Part shown: piece after piece, positions 1 to 8,440 of the stretch
Position numbering within the stretch: position 1 is the first letter of the stretch
Layout: every line of letters starts with the position of its first letter
From: Methylobacterium mesophilicum SR1.6/6
GTDB lineage: Bacteria; Pseudomonadota; Alphaproteobacteria; Rhizobiales; Beijerinckiaceae
NCBI RefSeq assembly: GCF_000364445.2
Contig: NZ_CP043538.1
Span: 4,607,447-4,671,446, forward strand
Length of the DNA: 64,000 nt
Reading direction: 5' to 3'
Made by a program: the position numbers and the translations under genes
Notes under the pieces: model-generated
What the model saw: the letters and a program-made list of their open reading frames with translations, nothing else
The model's database searches: none
What the model was told of the DNA's origin: nothing

Positions 1-117
1 CGCGATCTCGGTCATCGGCTTCTGGCGGCCGGTGAGCACCTTGGCGTCGCTGATCGGCGTCTGGAGCGGCAGGGCGACGGACCGCAGGCGGATGCCTGTG
101 ACGGTGTCCTGAATCAT
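1..117 (-). CDS. Mandelate racemase/muconate lactonizing enzyme family protein (N-terminus only)
   Basis: Only the first 39 codons are in the window; the gene runs off the left edge. The translation contains PLQTPISDAKVLTGRQKP, the N-terminal capping-domain signature of enolase-superfamily sugar-acid dehydratases of the talarate/galactarate dehydratase type. The start is the ATG at 117. Family knowledge says these enzymes abstract a proton alpha to a carboxylate using Mg2+. The catalytic barrel is outside the window, so the substrate cannot be judged. The small membrane protein upstream on the same strand is probably unrelated. Confidence 0.75.
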   Translation of the reverse strand, partial: MIQDTVTGIRLRSVALPLQTPISDAKVLTGRQKPMTEIA

Positions 118-259
118 GCTGTCGTCCCGGGAGCTTGAGCGCCGCGCGCGTCGCGGCCGCCCCATGGGTGACGCCGTTCGATCCGGGTGTCCAACACTGG
201 TGATGCATCGATCGATGCGCGCCCGGCATCGCTCCGAGGGTCCGGCCGGGCGACGGCGC

Positions 260-433
260 TCAGACCAGGGGGCGATCGCGGTTCATCAGCCACAGGGCGT
301 GGACAGTGCCGGGCAGCCAACCCAGGATCCACAGCACGATGTTGAGCAGGAACTGCAGGCCGAAGCCCGTCGTGACGAGGACGGCGATGGGCGGGAAAAA
401 GATCGCGAGCAGAATGCGAACGAGGCTGGACAC
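260..433 (-). CDS. YqaE/Pmp3 family small membrane protein
   Basis: A 57-residue protein with two hydrophobic segments (roughly residues 4-24 and 28-50) and the Pmp3/YqaE features FPPIAVL and LNIVLWILGWLPGTVHALW. Members sit in the cytoplasmic membrane and are linked to salt or membrane-potential stress; the molecular role is unclear. I chose the GTG at 433 because a GGAG lies 5 bases upstream. A longer 81-codon reading from 505 adds a polar leader that does not look native. Confidence 0.85.
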   Translation of the reverse strand: MSSLVRILLAIFFPPIAVLVTTGFGLQFLLNIVLWILGWLPGTVHALWLMNRDRPLV

Positions 434-562
434 GGACACTCCGGGGCTGGGGCTGGACAGTCCCCGCTCAAACGAAGCGCAACGGTGTCCGTTCCCAGCG
501 ATCACCGGCCCTTCGGTCCGGGGCCACGCAGGCAGCCCCGGACGGATGTTGGGAGAGAGGCC

Positions 563-2167
563 TCAGTTCTTCCCGGCCGGCGGCGTCGTGGCGGTCGGCA
601 CGTTTGCCGCCTGCTTCTCCGGGTTCTTCACCTGGCTGTAGGCGACGTTGGCGAAGGTGCCGATCACCGCGGGCCAGCTCGGCTTGCCGTATTGCGGGTC
701 GTCGCGACCCACCTTGCAGAAGGCCGTTGTCAGCGCGTTGACGACGTCGTCGTCGGTGGCGCCCGTCGAGGCTCCCTTGATCTGCGGCACCAGCCGGACC
801 AGCGTCGGCACGAAGTCCTGCTGCTTCACGCCCCTGAGGGTGTCCTGCACCTTGAGCTGGTCGAACGCAGCCTTCAGCTTGTCCTGCTCGATCTCCGCGC
901 AGGGGGCGGTGCCGGCCAGCATGGTCTTGGTGGCGGCGCGGGCATCCGAGGCCTTGTCGCCGGTCACCGGCGGAGCCTTGTTGCCCCACGAGTTGCGGAT
1001 GTAGTCGGTGACGTTCTTCACCTCGACGTCCGTCATCTGCTGGCCGATCGCCACCATCGGAGCGAGGCCGCTCTGGGCCGCGAGGCCGCCGTAGATCACC
1101 CGCAACACCGTCTCGGGCCCCTCGGACTGGACGGAGGTGTTGCCCGCGAGCGCCGGCACCGCGCCCTCGATTCCCTTCCCGTCGGGCTGGTGGCAGGAGG
1201 AGCAGTAGGTCAGGTAGGTCGAGGCGCCTGGCGCCCCGGGGGCGTCGAAGGCCGCGAGGTCCTTGGCCTTGTAGGTCTGCTTGGCGGGGATCGTGCGCAG
1301 GTAGGCGACCATCGCCTTGAGATCCTCCTCCTTCACCTTGGAGAGGGATTCCATGATGGTCTGGCGCATCGGGCCGGCCGCGACGCCGGGTCGGTCGCCC
1401 GGGGCGGTGCCGGTCTTGAGGTAGGTGACCACCTGCTCGTCGGTCCAGGCGCCGATGCCCTGATGGCCGTCCGGCGTGATGTTGGGAGCATACCAGCCGT
1501 CGATCACGCCGCCGCCGAAACGGCCGGCAAAGCTTGAATTACCGACGATCTTATTCTCGTTGTGACACATGGCGCAGTGGCCGAGCCCCTCCACGAGGTA
1601 GCCCCCGCGGTTCACCTCGGCGCTGGCGCCCGGATCCGGCTTGAAGCGCTCCTCAGTGAAGAACGCCGTCCGCCACGTGACCAGCGCGGTGCGGACGTTG
1701 AACGGGAACGGGATCTGGCTTTCCTTGCGCTTCTCGCTGACCGCCGGAATCGATTGCAGATAGGCCCAGATCGCCTTCGTGTCCTCGTCGCTGACCTTGG
1801 TGTACCAAGCGAACGGGAAGGCCGGGTACAGGTAGCCAACATGCTTGCTGTAACCCTGCCGGAACGACTTCTCGAAGTCGGCGTAGGCGTAATCGCCGAG
1901 CCCGGTCTCCTTATCGGGGGTCAGGTTGGGGGTCATGATCACGCCGAAGGGCATGTTGAGCGCGTAGTTCCCGGCGAGGTACTTGCCGCCCGGCGCCGTG
2001 TGGCAGGCCGCGCAGTCGCCCATGGTCACGAGATACTTGCCGCGCTCGATCTGGTCGGACGACCCGTCCTGCGCGAGGGCCGGCCCGGCCAGGAGCAAAC
2101 CCGCAAGGAGCGGGCCGGAGGCCCAGCCGCGGGGGAGGGTGTTCGGGCGCTCGGTCGTGCGCGTCAT
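563..2167 (-). CDS. Triheme cytochrome c, alcohol/gluconate dehydrogenase cytochrome-subunit type
   Basis: A 534-residue exported cytochrome with a signal peptide (about residues 1-32) and three CxxCH heme sites: C52-H56, C199-H203 and C323-H327. The three-domain arrangement is that of the cytochrome c subunits of membrane-bound alcohol, gluconate and sorbitol dehydrogenases, which carry electrons from periplasmic oxidation to quinone or oxidase. An extra 100 or so residues after the third domain are unusual, with no heme motif. It starts 34 bp after a small membrane gene at the end of the bchG-bchP operon, with GGGAGG before the ATG, so it may be co-transcribed with bacteriochlorophyll genes. 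No dehydrogenase partner is adjacent. Confidence 0.88.
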   Translation of the reverse strand: MTRTTERPNTLPRGWASGPLLAGLLLAGPALAQDGSSDQIERGKYLVTMGDCAACHTAPGGKYLAGNYALNMPFGVIMTPNLTPDKETGLGDYAYADFEKSFRQGYSKHVGYLYPAFPFAWYTKVSDEDTKAIWAYLQSIPAVSEKRKESQIPFPFNVRTALVTWRTAFFTEERFKPDPGASAEVNRGGYLVEGLGHCAMCHNENKIVGNSSFAGRFGGGVIDGWYAPNITPDGHQGIGAWTDEQVVTYLKTGTAPGDRPGVAAGPMRQTIMESLSKVKEEDLKAMVAYLRTIPAKQTYKAKDLAAFDAPGAPGASTYLTYCSSCHQPDGKGIEGAVPALAGNTSVQSEGPETVLRVIYGGLAAQSGLAPMVAIGQQMTDVEVKNVTDYIRNSWGNKAPPVTGDKASDARAATKTMLAGTAPCAEIEQDKLKAAFDQLKVQDTLRGVKQQDFVPTLVRLVPQIKGASTGATDDDVVNALTTAFCKVGRDDPQYGKPSWPAVIGTFANVAYSQVKNPEKQAANVPTATTPPAGKN

Positions 2168-2201
2168 GGCAACCTCCCGCGAGTCTTTAGAGTTCTTTCA
2201 A

Positions 2202-2537
2202 TCAGGTGACGCGCGTGAACGCGGCCGTTCGCGGCGTTGTTCCGGTTTGCGCCCGGCTGCGGCGTTGTGCCGTGGCCGCCCGGAAGCGCAGCACGAGGTC
2301 GACCAGATGGGCGACGAGGCCGGCGAGCATCCACCCGGCGACCGCCGTCCAGCCGGCTCCTACCAGCGCCGCCCGCAGGGCCAGCATCAGCGCGGCGCCG
2401 GAGGCCAGATTCGCCAGCAGGGACGGCAGCGGCGGCCCGCCCCGGCGGCCGAGCCAAGCGAGGACAAGCGCCTCCCCGGCCACGAGCAGGAGGATGACGT
2501 CGACGATCCGCCCGGAGGCGAACAGCGCCTCCATCAT
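2202..2537 (-). CDS. Small integral membrane protein downstream of tspO
   Basis: A 111-residue protein predicted to have three hydrophobic segments (about residues 12-29, 38-60 and 63-84) and a basic polar tail. I do not recognise a family. Its ATGATG start overlaps the tspO stop (TGA at 2534-2536), so it is probably translated by coupling with tspO. The position, between tspO and a triheme cytochrome at the end of a bch operon, suggests a membrane role in pigment or electron-transport physiology, but nothing in the sequence defines one. Confidence 0.7.
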   Translation of the reverse strand: MMEALFASGRIVDVILLLVAGEALVLAWLGRRGGPPLPSLLANLASGAALMLALRAALVGAGWTAVAGWMLAGLVAHLVDLVLRFRAATAQRRSRAQTGTTPRTAAFTRVT

Positions 2538-3031
2538 GCCGGCTCCCCGAAGGGCGCGTTGAGGCGCACGATCCGCAGGTTGAGGCAGGCCGCCACGCTG
2601 ACCCAGGCGAGATAGGGAAGGTTGAGGAGACCCGCCCCGGTGGAGACGCGGCCCGTGACCAGGACCAGCACGGCGATGGACAGCCACAGGGCCGCGATCT
2701 CGGCGAGGGCCCAGTCCGGCCGGCGGAACCGGAAGAACAGCATGCTCCAGGCGATGTTGAGGAGACCGTTCGCCGCGTAGGCGGCGAGCAGCACACCCCG
2801 CGCAGCCGGATCGGTATCGCCGGCCCAGGCGAGGACCGCCGCGGTGGCGGTGAGGGCGAAGATCACCGCCCAGACCGGCCCGAACGCCCAGTCCGGCGGC
2901 TTCCAGGCCGGGACCCGCAGGCGCCGGTACCACGGACCGGTGGTGGTCGCGAGGCCGCCGGCCGCGGCCACCAGCGCGGCGGCGACCGACGCAACCGCGG
3001 GCGGCCCCAGATCGGCGAGGCCGAGGCTCAC
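2534..3031 (-). CDS. tspO: TspO/MBR family tryptophan-rich sensory protein
   Basis: A 165-residue polytopic protein with TspO hallmarks: WYRRLRVPAWKPPDWAFGPVW, then LNIAWSMLFF and a run of hydrophobic helices (five expected). In Rhodobacter, TspO is an outer-membrane tetrapyrrole-binding protein that damps photosynthesis gene expression in response to oxygen. Its GTG start at 3031 overlaps the bchP stop in the arrangement GTGA. A longer reading extending to 3430 is the bchP shadow frame. Location within the bchG operon agrees with a pigment-linked role. Confidence 0.9.
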   Translation of the reverse strand: MSLGLADLGPPAVASVAAALVAAAGGLATTTGPWYRRLRVPAWKPPDWAFGPVWAVIFALTATAAVLAWAGDTDPAARGVLLAAYAANGLLNIAWSMLFFRFRRPDWALAEIAALWLSIAVLVLVTGRVSTGAGLLNLPYLAWVSVAACLNLRIVRLNAPFGEPA

Positions 3032-4254
3032 GGCGAGACCCAGCGGAACAGGTGGGCGAGGTCCTTGAAGAAGATCCGCGCGTGGGCGGCGGGCTTCGCG
3101 CGGACCAGCTCCTTGTTCATGTAGCTGTCCCAGGTGAGCTGCTGGACATCCTTGTCCCGGCAGATCGAGACGAAGCGCTCGCGCAGCCCGTCGCTGCGGT
3201 ACCAGACCCACTGCATCATCCCGAGGATCCAGAACACGCGCCCGTGCAGCTTCATGAACTGCCTGCGCGCGCCCGCGAGGGCGCGCGCGTCCCCGGTCCG
3301 CAGGAAAGCGGCGCCGGCCTCGGCCGACAGCCGCCCGCCGAGCATCGCGTAGTAGATCCCCTCGCCGGAGGCCGGCGCGACCACGCCGGCAGCGTCGCCC
3401 GCGAGCAGCACGTCCCGACCGTTGTCCCAACGCTTCAGCGGCTTCAGCGGCAGCGGGGCGCCCTCGCGGCGCACGGTCTCGGCTCCGTCTAGGCCGGTGG
3501 CGGCGCGGAGGGCCCGGATCGAGGAGCGCAGCGAGAAGCCCTTCCTGGCGCTGCCGGTGCCGATGCTGAGCGTGTCCCCGTGGGGGAAGATCCAGCTGTA
3601 GAAATCCGGCGAGTGGCGGCCCTGGTAGTAGACGTCGCAGCGGCTCGGCTCGACCGACTCGGCCCCCGGCGCTCCGGCCTGCGGCACCCGCAGGATCTCG
3701 TGATAGGCGAAGACCTGCCGCATCTTGTCATGGCCCGGTACCTCAGCGCGGCCCACCGGCGAGCAGGCCCCATCGGCACCGATGACGAGGCGCGCCCGCA
3801 CGGCGTGGCGGGCGAGACTGCCCCCCGCGCCGGTGGTGAAATGGACGAGCGGCGGCCCGTCATCGGGCCGGGTGATCCGGTCGTAGGCGGCTTCGCGCAG
3901 GTCGGCGCCGGCCGCCTCGGCCCGGGCGCGCAGCCATGGGTCGAAATGCTCACGGTCGACCATGCCGACGAAGCCCTCGCCGACCGGCATGTCCACGGCC
4001 TTGCCGCTCGGCGCCACCATCCGGGCGGACCGGATCTTCGCCACCAGGAGTGCGTCGGGGATCGCGAAGTCGCGGATCAGCCGCGGTGGGATCGCGCCGC
4101 CGCACGGCTTGATCCGGCCGGGCTTGTCGAGGAGCAGCACCGCGTGGCCGGCCTGGGCGAGGTCGGTCGCCGCCGTGGCGCCCGCCGGCCCGCCGCCGAC
4201 CACGACGACGTCATAGGTGTCGCGACCGGGGCCGCCGTCGTCCAACCGAGCCAT
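3028..4254 (-). CDS. bchP: Geranylgeranyl reductase (bacteriochlorophyll phytyl tail)
   Basis: A 408-residue flavoprotein that reduces geranylgeranyl to phytyl on bacteriochlorophyll or on the diphosphate. The dinucleotide-binding GGGPAGATAA motif is at residues 20-29, followed by KPCGGAIPPR and a late GDAAGVVAPASGEGIYYAM FAD-contact motif, as in BchP/ChlP. It lies 4 bp after the PucC-like carrier gene and overlaps tspO by 4 bp, as part of the bchG-carrier-bchP block known from Rhodobacter and Rhizobiales phototrophs. Confidence 0.95.
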   Translation of the reverse strand: MARLDDGGPGRDTYDVVVVGGGPAGATAATDLAQAGHAVLLLDKPGRIKPCGGAIPPRLIRDFAIPDALLVAKIRSARMVAPSGKAVDMPVGEGFVGMVDREHFDPWLRARAEAAGADLREAAYDRITRPDDGPPLVHFTTGAGGSLARHAVRARLVIGADGACSPVGRAEVPGHDKMRQVFAYHEILRVPQAGAPGAESVEPSRCDVYYQGRHSPDFYSWIFPHGDTLSIGTGSARKGFSLRSSIRALRAATGLDGAETVRREGAPLPLKPLKRWDNGRDVLLAGDAAGVVAPASGEGIYYAMLGGRLSAEAGAAFLRTGDARALAGARRQFMKLHGRVFWILGMMQWVWYRSDGLRERFVSICRDKDVQQLTWDSYMNKELVRAKPAAHARIFFKDLAHLFRWVSP

Positions 4255-4258
4255 GGCC

Positions 4259-5590
4259 TCACCTCACGCTGAAGGCAGGTTCGAGCGACACCGGGACCGG
4301 TGCCGGGGTGGAATCGAGCCGCGCCGCCAGGACCACCGCGACGAGGAACAGCACGCCCTCAGCGGCGAAGACCGCCGCGTAGGCGTGAACGGGTTCGGCG
4401 GTGACGAGCCGGACCGCATCCACCGCCACCGCCCCGAGGAAGCCGCCGGCCCCGAAGGCGACGCCCTGCGCGGCGCCCCACACGCCCATGCGGGTGCCGC
4501 GCTCCCGTGCGTCGCCGCGGCCGGCGAGCGCCATCATCGAGCCGATGGCGGCGACCGCGTAGGCGCCGTTGGCCACCCCCAGGGCGAAGACCGTCTCGCG
4601 CAGGGGGAAGTCCGATCCGGCGGCAGCGCCGCTCGCCAGGGCGAAGAGGGCAGCCGCCGAGCCGGCGCAGCCGATCCCGATCCAGAGCCGCAGGGAGGCC
4701 AGGGGGGTCCCGCGGGCCGCGAGGGTCACCGCGGCCACCAGCAGCATGCCGGCGAGCACGCCGCCGTGCTGGAGGCCGGCGAGCTTGGTGGTGGCGCCGG
4801 GACTCATCGCGAAGACGAGGCCGGCATAGGGCTCCAGGATCAGTTCCTGGGCGCTGTAAGCCAGCATCGAGACGAAGACGAAGACCGTGAAGGTCCGGGC
4901 CACGGGATCGGCCAGCACCTGGGTCAGCACGGTGAAGAACGGCCGGCGCGCCTCCGGGGCCTCCGGGGCGCGGGCCGGCAGGCGGCGCTCGACGCCCGTG
5001 ACCGCGAGCGCCGCCACGCAGAAGGCGACGAGCGAGACCGTGCCGGAGACCGCCACGAGCCGCAGGCCCGAGAACGGGTCGAGGAAATGCCCGGCCAACG
5101 GCGCTGTGATCGCGAAGCCGACGATCATCATCACCCAGACGATGGTAGCGGCCGCGCCCCGCCGAGCCGGCGCCACGCCCCCCGACAGCAGGACGAGGAG
5201 GGAGGTGCCGGCCGCCCCGACACCCATGCCGACGCACAGGAAGGAGACGGCGGCGACCGCCAGACCCAGGGCGAGGTTCTCGGCCGCCAGCGCGGTGCCG
5301 CAGGCGGCCCCGAACCCGCCGAGGCAGAGGGCCGCCATGCCGCCGACGATCCAGGGGGTGCGCCGCCCGCTCCGATCGGAGCCGTAGCCCCAGCGCGGGC
5401 GCAGCACCTGCACGGCATAGTGCAGGGCGACCAGCAGGCCCGGCACGAAAGCGGGGAGCGCCAGTTCCACCACCATCACCCGGTTGAGGGTGGCGGTCAT
5501 TAGCACGACGACGCTGCCGAGCGCGGTCTGGACGAGGCCGAGACGGATGATCTGGGGCCAGCCGAGGCCTGCGTTCGGGTCCGATGCCAT
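4259..5590 (-). CDS. PucC/BCD-family major facilitator protein (bch2/orf428-type)
   Basis: A 443-residue polytopic membrane protein of the PucC/LhaA family, with LNRVMVVELALPAF near the N-terminus, YGSDRSGRRTPWI between helices 2 and 3, and about twelve hydrophobic segments. Members are thought to handle (bacterio)chlorophyll delivery to light-harvesting complexes; they are not classical solute transporters. The ATG at 5590 overlaps the bchG stop (ATGA). The window's second paralogue is at 18463-19890. Confidence 0.9.
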   Translation of the reverse strand: MASDPNAGLGWPQIIRLGLVQTALGSVVVLMTATLNRVMVVELALPAFVPGLLVALHYAVQVLRPRWGYGSDRSGRRTPWIVGGMAALCLGGFGAACGTALAAENLALGLAVAAVSFLCVGMGVGAAGTSLLVLLSGGVAPARRGAAATIVWVMMIVGFAITAPLAGHFLDPFSGLRLVAVSGTVSLVAFCVAALAVTGVERRLPARAPEAPEARRPFFTVLTQVLADPVARTFTVFVFVSMLAYSAQELILEPYAGLVFAMSPGATTKLAGLQHGGVLAGMLLVAAVTLAARGTPLASLRLWIGIGCAGSAAALFALASGAAAGSDFPLRETVFALGVANGAYAVAAIGSMMALAGRGDARERGTRMGVWGAAQGVAFGAGGFLGAVAVDAVRLVTAEPVHAYAAVFAAEGVLFLVAVVLAARLDSTPAPVPVSLEPAFSVR

Positions 5591-6474
5591 CAAACCCCTC
5601 CCACCAGCGGCCGCAGGGCGAAGGCCGCGACCAGCATGCCGAGCACGTAGAGGGTGGTGCCGGTGCCGTTGTACCAAGCCGCCCGCTCCCGGGGGCTGTC
5701 GAGGAACCGCACCATCAGGGCGAACTGGCCCGCCAGCAGCGCCGCCACGAGGCCGGCATGCCAGTACCGCTCCCAGCCGACGAGGAGCGCGATCACCGCG
5801 ACCTGCGGCAGCGCCATCACCAGGCAGGCGAAACGCGCCGCGCGTTCCGTGCCCATCTGTACCGGCAGCGACAGCAGGCCCATCCGCCGGTCGCCCTCGA
5901 CGGACTTGAAATCGTTGAGGGTCATGATGCCGTGGGCGCCGGCCGCGTAGAGAAGCGCGACGACGAGCACCCGCCGGTCCGGCAGGGCCGCGGCCATCAC
6001 GGCGGCGCCGGTGAACCAGGGCAGCCCCTCGTAGCAGAGCGCCACCGCGGCGTTGCCCCACCAGCCGTTCCGCTTCAGCCGCACCGGCGGGGCCGAGTAG
6101 ATCCAGGCCAGGATCAGCCCGAACAGGGCGGCTCCGAGGATCCAGGGCCCGAGCGCCGCTGCGACCGTCAGCGACAGGCCCGTCCAGCCCAGGGCGAGAT
6201 AGAGGCCCCAGCGACCGGGGATGCGTCCCGAGGGAATCGGCCGGTTCGGCTCGTTGATGGCGTCGACGTGTCGGTCGAACCAGTCGTTCGCGGCCTGGCT
6301 GGTGGCGCAGACCAGCGGCCCGGCCAGCAGCACCCCGGCGGCGATCACCGGCCACTGGCCGTGCGCAGGTTGCCCCGATGAGATCACGCCGCAGGCGAAA
6401 GCCCACATCGGCGCAAACCACGTGATCGGCTTCAGCAGCTCGATGACTGCGCTCGGGGCGGGCGTGGCGGCCAT
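5590..6474 (-). CDS. bchG: Bacteriochlorophyll synthase (esterifies bacteriochlorophyllide)
   Basis: A 294-residue UbiA-type membrane prenyltransferase. The Asp-rich motif NDWFDRHVDAINEPNRPIPSG (residues 63-83) binds Mg-geranylgeranyl/phytyl diphosphate. It attaches the C20 alcohol to bacteriochlorophyllide a, the last step of pigment synthesis, next to bchP, which reduces that tail. It is first in the minus-strand operon. No Shine-Dalgarno sequence is visible before the ATG; a predicted promoter ends only about 7 bp upstream, so the mRNA may be leaderless. Confidence 0.95.
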   Translation of the reverse strand: MAATPAPSAVIELLKPITWFAPMWAFACGVISSGQPAHGQWPVIAAGVLLAGPLVCATSQAANDWFDRHVDAINEPNRPIPSGRIPGRWGLYLALGWTGLSLTVAAALGPWILGAALFGLILAWIYSAPPVRLKRNGWWGNAAVALCYEGLPWFTGAAVMAAALPDRRVLVVALLYAAGAHGIMTLNDFKSVEGDRRMGLLSLPVQMGTERAARFACLVMALPQVAVIALLVGWERYWHAGLVAALLAGQFALMVRFLDSPRERAAWYNGTGTTLYVLGMLVAAFALRPLVGGV

Positions 6475-6520
6475 ACCGGGAGGCTACCGGGGCCGGCAGA
6501 AGTGTCAAGACAGATTTACA
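6475..6520 (-). promoter_or_regulatory. bchG promoter with PpsR/CrtJ palindrome
   Basis: On the minus strand TTGACA (6508-6503) is followed after 16 bp by TAGCCT (6486-6481), then the bchG ATG at 6474. The -35 box is the right end of TGT-N12-ACA (6503-6520), the exact PpsR/CrtJ consensus spacing. Binding there would block RNA polymerase. The same -35 region and TAGCCT recur at the bchF promoter. Promoter and repressor roles are inferred from motif and context. Confidence 0.7.
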
Positions 6521-6965
6521 CGACGTGGCGGATAGCGCGCAGGCTTTGTCGGATGAATACAGCGGCGAGATAAAAATACATTATCCCGCTGGCGTGCCCG
6601 CCGCGCATGCAGGGACCGGCAGCGCGACGGTTCTTCGCGGTTGGCGCGCCGTGCGACCGGCATCGTCGGCGACGGCAGGTCGACTCCGGCCTCCCCTTCG
6701 TATCGACGCACCGTCGCCAATCCACCCAGTCATCCCGGCGTCGCGGAGCAGAGCCCGAGATCCGGATCCGCCGATCGGCCAGAACCTGACACCGGCCGCC
6801 GCTCCGGATTCGAGGCGCGCCTCGGACCGACGGGTCGTTTCATCGACGGCGATTCCGCAGTGGGCACAGCTGGATGTGATGCGCGCGACGCGCTGCCCGC
6901 GGGCCATGCTGCTCACAGACCCATGGCCGTAAATCAGGTCCCCGCCGTCACCCGACCCGGCTGGA
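6521..6965. other. Intergenic region between bchG promoter and ppsR, no gene seen
   Basis: About 445 bp between the divergently reading bchG operon start and the ppsR stop. The open frames here have high-Arg, low-complexity translations without domain signatures, and I see no RNA gene. A short AT-rich patch (TAAAAATACATTA) at about 6570-6582 stands out from the GC background and might hold a regulatory site upstream of bchG. Confidence 0.4.
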
Positions 6966-8411
6966 TCAGACCTCCTCGGCCTGTCCGTCCAGATCGCCGA
7001 CGCCGTAGCGACGCATCTTCGCGTAGAGGCCCTGCCGGCTCAGGCCCAGCATCTCCGCCGCCGAAGCGCGGTTGTCCCGGGTGATCCGCAGAGCCGCCTC
7101 GATGCAGAGCTTCTCGATCAGATCGGTGGTCTCGCGGACCAGGGTCTTCATCGAGACCCGGCCGACCAGCTCCGCCATCTGTTCCACCGAGCGCGGCACC
7201 TCTCGCCCGAGGCCGAAGCGCCCGTCCGGGATCCGCCGCGGGGCGGGGCGGACGGCGAAGCCGAGGCACGGGCGGGATCCCGCCACCGAGACGGCGGCGA
7301 CCTCGACATCCTCGATCCCGCCGAAGGTCCCGCGGATGACGGTGGCGAAGCGGCGCACGGCGCCGTGATCGACGAGCGTCGCGAACAGGGCCTGCGCCTC
7401 GGTCTCGTCGCGGCCGAGCCACTGGTCGAGGCTGCGTCCTCGCGCCTGCCCCTCGGTGGCGAGTTGGGCAAGCTCCAGGAAGGCGGCGTTGGCGGTCAGC
7501 ACCCGCCGGGCCGGATCGGTGAGGACGAAGCCTTCTGGCATCGCCTCGATCACCGCGCGGGTCGGCGCCTCCTGGTCCGCGCCCCCCTCCGCCACCGCCG
7601 GATCGGTCACGAGTCGCATCAACGCGCTGGCGCCGCCCTCGCCACGGAACAGCGATGCCGAGACCGTTACCTCGCCGCGCCCGTGGGGCAGGACCGCGCG
7701 AACTTCTCCGGCCTGGCCGGTCGCCCGCAGCGCGGCGAACTGCGCCTCCAGGGCGCGGGCGCTGGCAGGGTCGAACAGGTCCACCGCGTCCTGGCCGGCA
7801 ATGCGCTTGGCGGGACGCCCGAGCAGGCGCGCCGCAGCCGGGTTGGCCTCAGAGACCCGGCGCGTCCCGGCATCCACCACGAGGACCGGCTCGCCGGCGA
7901 TCTGAAACAGCAGCCGGTAGCGGGTCTCGGCGGCGCGCAGGCGGTCATAGTCCCGTTCGAGCGCCTGCTGGGTTTCCATGAGCCGGCGCTGTAGCGCCGC
8001 CACGGCCCGCATGTCGCGCCCGAGCACCAGGATCGGGCCGCCCTCGGCCGGGCGTATCGAGGCGTAGCGAATCGGCAGGTCGATGCCGCTGGGCGAAGGA
8101 TGGTTGATCTGGCGCCAGCGCGTGATGCCCTCGGGCCCGGCGTCGCGCAGCAAGGCATCAACCTTCGGCCGGCTCTCCACCGTCACGGTGTCGACCCAGC
8201 GCCGGCCCAGCCAGCCGGGAATGTTCTCGGCCTCGAGATCGGTACCGATCGTCGCGTCCCGGATCACCCCGTCGGCGTCGATCACCAGCGACAGGTCGGC
8301 GGAGGCCGCAACGATCCGCCCGACCGCCTCTCCGTCGAGGTGGCCGGCCACCTGCTGCAGGGCCGCGGGCGGCTGCTGCGGGGAGGGGCGAGGCTGGGGC
8401 GTCACGGTCAC
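6966..8411 (-). CDS. ppsR: Photosynthesis gene repressor PpsR/CrtJ
   Basis: A 481-residue redox-responsive regulator with PAS domains (about residues 35-135, 160-270 and 285-390) and a C-terminal Fis-type helix-turn-helix ending in NRASAAEMLGLSRQGLYAKM (448-467). It represses bch, crt and puc genes by binding TGT-N12-ACA. Two cysteines are informative: C436, in EKLCIEAAL just before the HTH, matches the redox-active HTH cysteine of Rhodobacter PpsR; the linker cysteine of Rhodobacter is absent, and C382 lies in the last PAS region. The start is a GTG at 8411 without a clear Shine-Dalgarno, 29 bp after aerR, so the exact N-terminus is uncertain. Confidence 0.93.
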   Translation of the reverse strand: MTVTPQPRPSPQQPPAALQQVAGHLDGEAVGRIVAASADLSLVIDADGVIRDATIGTDLEAENIPGWLGRRWVDTVTVESRPKVDALLRDAGPEGITRWRQINHPSPSGIDLPIRYASIRPAEGGPILVLGRDMRAVAALQRRLMETQQALERDYDRLRAAETRYRLLFQIAGEPVLVVDAGTRRVSEANPAAARLLGRPAKRIAGQDAVDLFDPASARALEAQFAALRATGQAGEVRAVLPHGRGEVTVSASLFRGEGGASALMRLVTDPAVAEGGADQEAPTRAVIEAMPEGFVLTDPARRVLTANAAFLELAQLATEGQARGRSLDQWLGRDETEAQALFATLVDHGAVRRFATVIRGTFGGIEDVEVAAVSVAGSRPCLGFAVRPAPRRIPDGRFGLGREVPRSVEQMAELVGRVSMKTLVRETTDLIEKLCIEAALRITRDNRASAAEMLGLSRQGLYAKMRRYGVGDLDGQAEEV

Positions 8412-8440
8412 CGCAATGTGATCTTTGAGGTATCACCCTT

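Noticed and set aside
6581..6916. A 111-codon minus-strand frame between ppsR and bchG
   Set aside because: No family resemblance, no convincing Shine-Dalgarno, and composition like the shadow frames.
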